In this document: positions 59,122-64,000 of the stretch, in pieces
How positions within the stretch are numbered: the first letter of the stretch is position 1
Layout: the number at the start of each line of letters is the position of its first letter
DNA from: an uncultured Arachnia sp.
Lineage (GTDB): Bacteria > Actinomycetota > Actinomycetes > Propionibacteriales > Propionibacteriaceae
Length of the DNA stretch: 64,000 bases
Direction of reading: 5' to 3'
NCBI GenBank assembly: GCA_947499145.1
Contig: CANMNB010000004.1
Coordinates: 310,001-374,000 of the forward strand
The notes under the pieces: model-generated
Database searches by the model: none
The model's input: only the letters and a program-made list of their open reading frames with translations
Told to the model about the DNA's origin: nothing
Program-made: the position numbers and the translations under genes

Positions 59122-60617
59122 ACAATGCCGCCGAGCTGGACCCAAGCACCCTCGCTCTCTTCACCCAGCAACCTCCCCCAGCTGGACGCGTCCGGGGCGC
59201 GTTCACCATGACCCCGGAGCGGCGACGAGAGCCTGAACGGAGACAGACGTCCCCGCTGCCTCAGCGCGTCGCACCACGGCGGGTGGAGCGAGCACTTGCG
59301 GGAGATATCGACTGGGTCATGATCGACTCCCTGCGCGAGCGCGTCTCGGCGGAGCTCTCAGAGCGGGACCCTCAGTTGGCCGAGCGTGAGGTCGTCGGCC
59401 GGGACATCATCGACGCTGTGCTGGAGGAGGAGTCACGGGCAGCGACGGCACGGGGACAGTTGACCTGGACCATGGAGCACCAGACCCGGCTGGCGCAGGC
59501 GCTGTTCGACGCTGTGTTCCGTCTGGGTCGACTCCAGCCGTTCCTCGACGACGATGCCGTGGAGAACGTCATCATCTCGGGGCACGACAACGTGCTGATC
59601 GAGAACAGCGACGGTGAACTGATCCCGGCTCCGCCGGTGGCCGGCAGCGATGAGCAGCTCATCGAGTACCTGACCTTCATGGCAGCCCACCAACCCAAAC
59701 CTCGTGAGTTCAGCGAGGCCGCCACCAAGCTGCACCTGGCGCTCCCCGGTCGCGCCAGGCTATTCGCCTCGGCCTGGGTCACCTCGCGACCGACAGTCAT
59801 CATCCGACGCAACCGTCTCGTCGACGCCGGGCTGAGTGAACTGGTGGAGCTGGGGTCGCTGTCGAGTGTGGCGGCGAGCTTCTTGTCAGCCGCTGTCCAG
59901 GCGCGGATGTCGCTGGTGGTCTCCGGCGACCAGGGGACAGGAAAGACCACGATGCTTCGGGCGTTGGCCCACGAACTGCCCCCACACGTGCAGATCGGGA
60001 CCATCGAGACCGAGTACGAGCTCTACCTGAAGGACACCGGGAATCACCAGGTGGTGCATGAGTGGCAGGCGAACCCCGGATCCGGGGAGATCGGGCTCAA
60101 CGGGCGCCGGGCAGGCGAGTACACCGTCCGGGAAGCGCTGGAGGACTCGCTGCGCGCCAATCTCAGCTACACCATCGTCGGAGAGGTCCGAGGTTCCGAG
60201 ATCGTCACCATGTTCAAGTGCATGCAATCCGGATCGGGATCAATGTCGACCACCCATGCACGATCTGCTGAAGGCGCGATCCGCAAGCTCGTGACCTGCG
60301 CCACGCAGGAGGGCGCCAACATCACCCGCGAATACGCCCTGAATGTGATCGCCGAGGACATCGACCTGATTGTCCAACTCCAGGTCGAACCAGCTCCCCA
60401 GCCCGACGGCACATGGCGCAAACGCCGGTGGGTCAGCGAGATCGTGGCGGTTGAACCCGGCGAGGATGCCAAGGGGTACGCCACCACCACCATCTTCGCT
60501 GCCCAGCCCGGCAGCCACCGCGCCACCGCCAACATCCTGCCGCCACGGCTACGGTTCCTCGAGAACCACGGCTTCGACATCGCCGGTTTCAACGCTGAGC
60601 GCGGGAGCCTGACATGA
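59118..60617 (+). CDS. tadA: Tad secretion ATPase TadA (CpaF)
   Basis: 499 aa. N-terminal all-alpha extension, then the secretion ATPase core: D-D-D-A-V-E-N-V-I-I-S-G, Walker A S-G-D-Q-G-T-G-K-T-T near residue 270, Asp box I-G-T-I-E-T-E-Y-E-L, Walker B I-V-G-E-V-R-G-S-E and His box S-T-T-H-A-R-S. The hexamer powers pilin assembly at the cytoplasmic face. The usual Walker B E-x-R form is present. GTG start at 59118 overlaps the previous stop. Confidence 0.93.
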   Translation: MNNAAELDPSTLALFTQQPPPAGRVRGAFTMTPERRREPERRQTSPLPQRVAPRRVERALAGDIDWVMIDSLRERVSAELSERDPQLAEREVVGRDIIDAVLEEESRAATARGQLTWTMEHQTRLAQALFDAVFRLGRLQPFLDDDAVENVIISGHDNVLIENSDGELIPAPPVAGSDEQLIEYLTFMAAHQPKPREFSEAATKLHLALPGRARLFASAWVTSRPTVIIRRNRLVDAGLSELVELGSLSSVAASFLSAAVQARMSLVVSGDQGTGKTTMLRALAHELPPHVQIGTIETEYELYLKDTGNHQVVHEWQANPGSGEIGLNGRRAGEYTVREALEDSLRANLSYTIVGEVRGSEIVTMFKCMQSGSGSMSTTHARSAEGAIRKLVTCATQEGANITREYALNVIAEDIDLIVQLQVEPAPQPDGTWRKRRWVSEIVAVEPGEDAKGYATTTIFAAQPGSHRATANILPPRLRFLENHGFDIAGFNAERGSLT

Positions 60618-61453
60618 CCCTCGCAGCCGCGCTGTCCGGGGCCGCCATCGTCGCCGGCATCCTCACGATCTTCTACTCCTTGACCCCTCGCCCACCGCGA
60701 CCCGCGACACCGAGACGCCCCCGCACGGGACTCAGGGTCCGAACCGTAGCTCTCGCGGGAGTGGCCGCAGGCGCCGTAGCCGCTGCCGTCACGGGATGGG
60801 TGGTGGCGGTCGTGATCATGCCTGCCCTCGCGGTCATCGGATACCGGCTGGTGCACGGCCGTGCGAAGAACCGGATCGAGCGGCTCAACGCGCTGTCCGA
60901 CTTCTCCCGAGCCCTAGCGGGAGTGTTGACCGCGGGACGAGGCCTCGAGCAGGCGATCCTGCACGCTGCCCGATCCGCCCCGACCGCCTTGGCCCCGGAG
61001 ATCGGTCGCCTGGCCGCGCGGGTCCGGGCCAACGTCGCCACCGGAACCGCGCTACGTCAGTTCGCGGACGAACTCGACGACGCCACTGGAGACCTGTTCG
61101 TCGCGACCCTGATTCTCGCGGCCGAGCGCCGCGGACCGGGGGTCGCCTCCGCCATGCAGGGGTTGGCCGACTCGATCGACGCCGACGTCAGAGCCCGACG
61201 ACAAGTCGCTACAGAACAGCAGAAAGCCCGCACCGCAGCACGCATGATCACCCTCATCTCTGCAGCACTGCTCACCAGCCTGTTCCTGGCCGGCAGCTAC
61301 GTGGAGCCATACCAAACACCACTCGGACAACTGCTCCTGACCGTGCTCATGGCGCTCTACCTCCTCGCGCTGGCATGGATGCGACGCATCAGCACCGCAC
61401 CGCCCCTGCCTCGCTTCATCGGAGGCAGCATCGAGCAGGGGGACCGACCATGA
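60614..61453 (+). CDS. tadB: Tad platform protein TadB
   Basis: 279 aa from the ATG at 60614 (ATGA overlap). Type II secretion F domain: L-S-D-F-S-R-A-L-A-G-V-L-T-A-G-R-G-L-E-Q-A-I and R-R-G-P-G-V-A-S-A-M-Q-G-L-A-D-S-I, with two N-terminal and two C-terminal TM helices. Forms the inner-membrane platform with TadC. Confidence 0.9.
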   Translation: MTLAAALSGAAIVAGILTIFYSLTPRPPRPATPRRPRTGLRVRTVALAGVAAGAVAAAVTGWVVAVVIMPALAVIGYRLVHGRAKNRIERLNALSDFSRALAGVLTAGRGLEQAILHAARSAPTALAPEIGRLAARVRANVATGTALRQFADELDDATGDLFVATLILAAERRGPGVASAMQGLADSIDADVRARRQVATEQQKARTAARMITLISAALLTSLFLAGSYVEPYQTPLGQLLLTVLMALYLLALAWMRRISTAPPLPRFIGGSIEQGDRP

Positions 61454-62343
61454 CCGGCCTCCAGCTCGCGATGCTCTCCGGCGCGACGATCGTCGGCGGA
61501 CTCGTTCTCATCGCCGTAGGCATGATCCCAGCACCCGTCCACCTCAAAGACGCCATCGCCCGCCTCCAACCCACGATCCACGCATCGACGCACCTCCCGC
61601 CCGAACCTTCCGCGGACCGTGAAACGCGGCTGGGCCGCTGGGCCGAACAGCATCTGCCCGGCATGGTGTGGGGGACACCTCCGGTCAAAGACCTCACACT
61701 CCTGGGCCGCACCACGGCATCGCTCTACGGGTCCAAGATCATCTCCGCCACTCTCGGCCTGCTGTTGGTTCCGATCCTGTCCGTCGCCACCATGATGATC
61801 GGGCTCCCCGTCTCGATGCCGATCCCACTCCTGGGTTCCCTCGGTTTCGCAGCGCTGATGTGGTGGCTACCCAACCACGAACTGCGTGACAAGGCCCGCA
61901 AGGCCCGAGAGGAGTTCTCCTACGCGCTCGGGGCGTTCGTCGAGATGGTCGCCCTCGAACGGCTCGCCGGCGCAACCGTCCCCCAGGCGCTCATCCGCGC
62001 AGCAGATACCGGAGACTCTTGGGTCTTCCAGCGCCTCTCCGCCACCCTGCGGCGCACCCAATACACCGGCCAGAACCCATGGGACGCGCTCGCCGACCTG
62101 GGCGCCTCTATCGATCTGCCCGACCTCGTCGATCTCGCCGACATTATGAGACTCGGTGGCTCCGACGGAACCCGGGTCTACGACTCGCTGCGTGCCCGCG
62201 CGGCGACGATGCGCAACGCCACTCTGAACGCCCAGATCAGCCGGGCCAACGCTGCGGGAGAACGTATTGCCGTCCCCGTCGCGGGCCTGGTGCTGGTACT
62301 CGCTCTCACCCTGGTCATCCCAGCGATCCTCCGCATGATCTAG
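61450..62343 (+). CDS. tadC: Tad platform protein TadC
   Basis: 297 aa from the ATG at 61450, overlapping tadB (ATGA); the frame stays open upstream only as a shadow of tadB. Second type II secretion F domain: E-E-F-S-Y-A-L-G-A-F-V-E-M-V-A-L-E-R-L-A-G-A-T-V-P-Q-A-L, with TM helices at both ends (V-P-V-A-G-L-V-L-V-L-A-L-T-L-V-I-P near the C-terminus). Confidence 0.9.
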   Translation: MTGLQLAMLSGATIVGGLVLIAVGMIPAPVHLKDAIARLQPTIHASTHLPPEPSADRETRLGRWAEQHLPGMVWGTPPVKDLTLLGRTTASLYGSKIISATLGLLLVPILSVATMMIGLPVSMPIPLLGSLGFAALMWWLPNHELRDKARKAREEFSYALGAFVEMVALERLAGATVPQALIRAADTGDSWVFQRLSATLRRTQYTGQNPWDALADLGASIDLPDLVDLADIMRLGGSDGTRVYDSLRARAATMRNATLNAQISRANAAGERIAVPVAGLVLVLALTLVIPAILRMI

Positions 62344-62368
62344 AACCCCTACAGAAGGAGAACCCGCC

Positions 62369-62551
62369 ATGTCCCCCCTCAGCCACCAGATCACGGCCAT
62401 CTTGGCAGTCGTCCTCCCACCGCGGCCGAGAGATGAACGCGGCCTCAGCCAATCAACCGAGAACGCGATCCTGCTCGCCGGGGCCGTCGCCATTGCTGTG
62501 ATCGTCATCAGTGTCATCACCGCCTATGTGCAGGCCAACCTCCCGTCCTGA
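62369..62551 (+). CDS. Flp-type prepilin-like protein
   Basis: 60 aa with GAAGGAG in front. A basic leader R-P-R-D-E-R-G ends in Gly, followed by L-S-Q-S-T-E-N-A-I-L-L and a single hydrophobic helix (L-L-A-G-A-V-A-I-A-V-I-V-I), the class IVb prepilin arrangement. The Glu is at position +6 after the Gly rather than the usual +5, and the E-Y pair is absent. Probably the major Flp pilin subunit. No prepilin peptidase is in the window. Confidence 0.75.
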   Translation: MSPLSHQITAILAVVLPPRPRDERGLSQSTENAILLAGAVAIAVIVISVITAYVQANLPS

Positions 62552-62915
62552 ACGGGACCAGCGAGGGCTCGCCACCAGCGTCCTTGCGACCGTCCTGTTC
62601 CCGCTCGTACTCAGCATCCTGTGGCTCACCATGCAGTGGGCCATGCTGAGTTGGGCACAGGCCACCGCGCAAGCCGCGGCCCAGGACGGAGCACGAGCAG
62701 CGGCAGCGTTGAACGCGACCGAAGCCATCGGACAGGCCACCGCCTCCGCGGCCGCCAGCAACGGCTCCCTCGAGAACTACCAGGTCACCGCCCACCGGAC
62801 AGCGGCCATAACCACCGTCACCGTTTCAGCCAAGGCCCTGCAAGTCATCCCCGGCTTCCCCTCCACCATCCAAGTGACCGCGACCTCACCCACCCAACGC
62901 CTCACCTCGTCTTGA
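62526..62915 (+). CDS. TadE-like pseudopilin
   Basis: 129 aa from the ATG at 62526, overlapping the pilin gene by 26 bp. D-Q-R-G-L-A-T-S-V-L-A-T-V-L-F-P-L-V-L-S-I-L-W is a prepilin-type leader and TM helix, followed by A-Q-D-G-A-R-A-A-A-A-L and a short beta-rich domain, as in TadE minor pilins. Likely forms part of the assembly tip. Confidence 0.75.
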   Translation: MCRPTSRPERDQRGLATSVLATVLFPLVLSILWLTMQWAMLSWAQATAQAAAQDGARAAAALNATEAIGQATASAAASNGSLENYQVTAHRTAAITTVTVSAKALQVIPGFPSTIQVTATSPTQRLTSS

Positions 62916-62926
62916 CGGAGAACAGC

Positions 62927-63535
62927 ATGAACCGCCACCCAGCCACCGCCTTCGTCGCAGCTGCCATGTTGCTCATGCTCGGAGCCTGCACGCCCGACCC
63001 CGTCGAGACCCCCAGCCCGGAACCGACCCTCAGTAGTGCCCCAGCCAGCACAGCCGAGGCAACGCCGACACCGACCCCCACCCCATCGCCTACGCCGTCG
63101 CCTTCACCAGAGCAAACACTCAATCCGGAACAAGAAGCTGCACTGACGGCGGTCAAGGAGTACTTCGAAGCCCTGAACGAGCTGAGGAGCGATCCAGATG
63201 CTGACTTTCAACGAATGGCAGACGTGACCACAGGCACTTTCACGTCGGCAGTAGCGCAACTCATCAACAACTACCGTGAGGACGGCGTCAGGCAGGTGGG
63301 CGAGAACACCTACGTCTACGGGGAGGTTGGTCCCGTTGTTGAGGCCGATGGGACCCGTTCCATAGAGGTGCGCGTGTGCGGAGACAGCACACAGAGCGAC
63401 TTGGTCGATAGCACGGGTGAATCGGTCCTTGAGCCAGATCAGAGGGGCTACGTCGCCTATCGCCTGGACGTGGTCGAGGTGGGGCCCGAGTGGCGGGTCA
63501 ACGGTGGCCAGAGCGAGGCCGTCGAATCATGTTGA
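62927..63535 (+). CDS. Lipoprotein of the Tad locus
   Basis: 202 aa with lipobox L-G-A-C (Cys21). A Pro/Thr/Ser linker of about 50 residues leads to an NTF2/DUF-like C-terminal domain (A-L-T-A-V-K-E-Y-F-E-A-L-N-E-L, E-W-R-V-N-G-G-Q-S-E). Surface-anchored; function unknown. It overlaps the next start. Confidence 0.75.
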   Translation: MNRHPATAFVAAAMLLMLGACTPDPVETPSPEPTLSSAPASTAEATPTPTPTPSPTPSPSPEQTLNPEQEAALTAVKEYFEALNELRSDPDADFQRMADVTTGTFTSAVAQLINNYREDGVRQVGENTYVYGEVGPVVEADGTRSIEVRVCGDSTQSDLVDSTGESVLEPDQRGYVAYRLDVVEVGPEWRVNGGQSEAVESC

Positions 63536-64000
63536 TCTCTCGCTGGCTTCTTGCGTTGCTCGCACTACCCGCACTGGTCATCTCTGGGCATCCCGCTGCT
63601 GCGAATGGATCAGGTGGGGCGCTCCTCGACGACTACCGGACGATCGTGGTTACCATAACTGTTCCGGGCACGTCAGGTGGGAGCGGTCGGGCGCAGGGAA
63701 GCGTGGGCGGCGGAGGCGGCGGCGCCCCGACGGGCTGTTATACGGGGGCTGGTGCGGAGGTCCCGTGCTACCAGTGGGGATTGCCATGGCGCCCGGATCG
63801 GGAGTGCTATGCGCGCGTCAAGCCTGTCCTGCCGCCGGTGACGGATGCGGTCTGGGCTGGCAGGACCGAGGGCACGATTCTTGAGTGTCGCATCGGCACT
63901 GAGGATGGCTGGAACAGTTCCTGGGATTTGTGGGTCGCGGAGGCGGCGCTTGCGGCTCCTCCGGATCCTGCGATGCTCGCACGGCGCGCCGTTGATCGGA
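63529..64000 (+). CDS. Secreted protein of the Tad locus, cut by the window edge
   Basis: 157 codons visible from the ATG at 63529. Signal peptide (W-L-L-A-L-L-A-L-P-A-L-V-I-S-G, predicted cut after A-A-A), then a Gly/Ser-rich stretch with six glycines in a row (near 63710-63730), then a cysteine-containing domain (P-T-G-C-Y-T, V-P-C-Y-Q-W-G, R-E-C-Y-A-R, I-L-E-C-R-I). No domain recognised. The gene continues past 64000. Confidence 0.7.
   Translation, partial: MLISRWLLALLALPALVISGHPAAANGSGGALLDDYRTIVVTITVPGTSGGSGRAQGSVGGGGGGAPTGCYTGAGAEVPCYQWGLPWRPDRECYARVKPVLPPVTDAVWAGRTEGTILECRIGTEDGWNSSWDLWVAEAALAAPPDPAMLARRAVDR

Noticed and set aside
1-64000. CRISPR arrays or rRNA genes
   Set aside because: No regularly spaced direct repeats of CRISPR type and no rRNA-like conserved segments were seen.

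Overview
The window is high-GC DNA with actinobacterial features: frequent GTG starts, ATGA/GTGA start-stop overlaps, LacI-controlled sugar operons, a TadZABC/Flp pilus cluster and a MobF-type TraA relaxase. A member of the Propionibacteriales or Micrococcales is likely. That placement is inferred from gene content; there is no rRNA or marker gene here to settle it.

Layout. (1) 1-6061 is ordinary chromosome: an alpha/beta hydrolase end, arfB, a decayed hydrolase, GNAT, VOC and HAD genes, and a coupled small membrane protein plus MMPL transporter. (2) 6.1-10.9 kb is accessory DNA: decayed toxin-antitoxin genes (VapC; a ribbon-helix-helix antitoxin with an in-frame stop and its toxin remnant), a GntR regulator with its membrane protein, a four-helix membrane protein, an NTF2-like protein and an intact MazF-type pair. 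(3) 10938-30794 is an integrated mobilizable element of about 19.8 kb. It sits at the 3' end of a tRNA-Pro(TGG) gene, is bounded by 23-bp direct repeats of that tRNA end, and has matching integrase arm-type repeats at both ends. It carries a tyrosine integrase, two divergent Zn/Cd efflux modules (ArsR + CDF; CmtR + P1B ATPase), a cluster of broken insertion sequences, an ABC system beside a small secreted protein, HTH genes, an AbiE toxin-antitoxin/abortive infection pair, an excisionase-like gene and a MobF relaxase-helicase. (4) 30.9-43.1 kb is a complete L-rhamnose regulon: ABC importer RhaSPQT, mutarotase, isomerase, a second isomerase-like protein, kinase and aldolase, with a LacI regulator and identical operators at two promoters. 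(5) 44.2-54.8 kb is a glycan operon: DUF2961 (GH172), DUF4185 (GH183), an ABC importer, GH116 and LacI, with a frameshifted second DUF4185 gene upstream. GH172 and GH183 are the families of exo- and endo-D-arabinan hydrolases, so the best hypothesis is uptake and degradation of mycobacterial-type D-arabinan (arabinogalactan or lipoarabinomannan). (6) 55.3 kb to the right edge is a Tad/Flp secretion-pilus operon headed by a sigma-70-like protein with a large unfamiliar N-terminal half.

The most interesting items are the D-arabinan-type operon, the tRNA-Pro element with its secreted-protein/ABC cargo and a second decayed relaxase, the sigma-like protein at the head of the Tad operon, and a rhamnulose-phosphate aldolase that ends where its usual fused dehydrogenase would begin.
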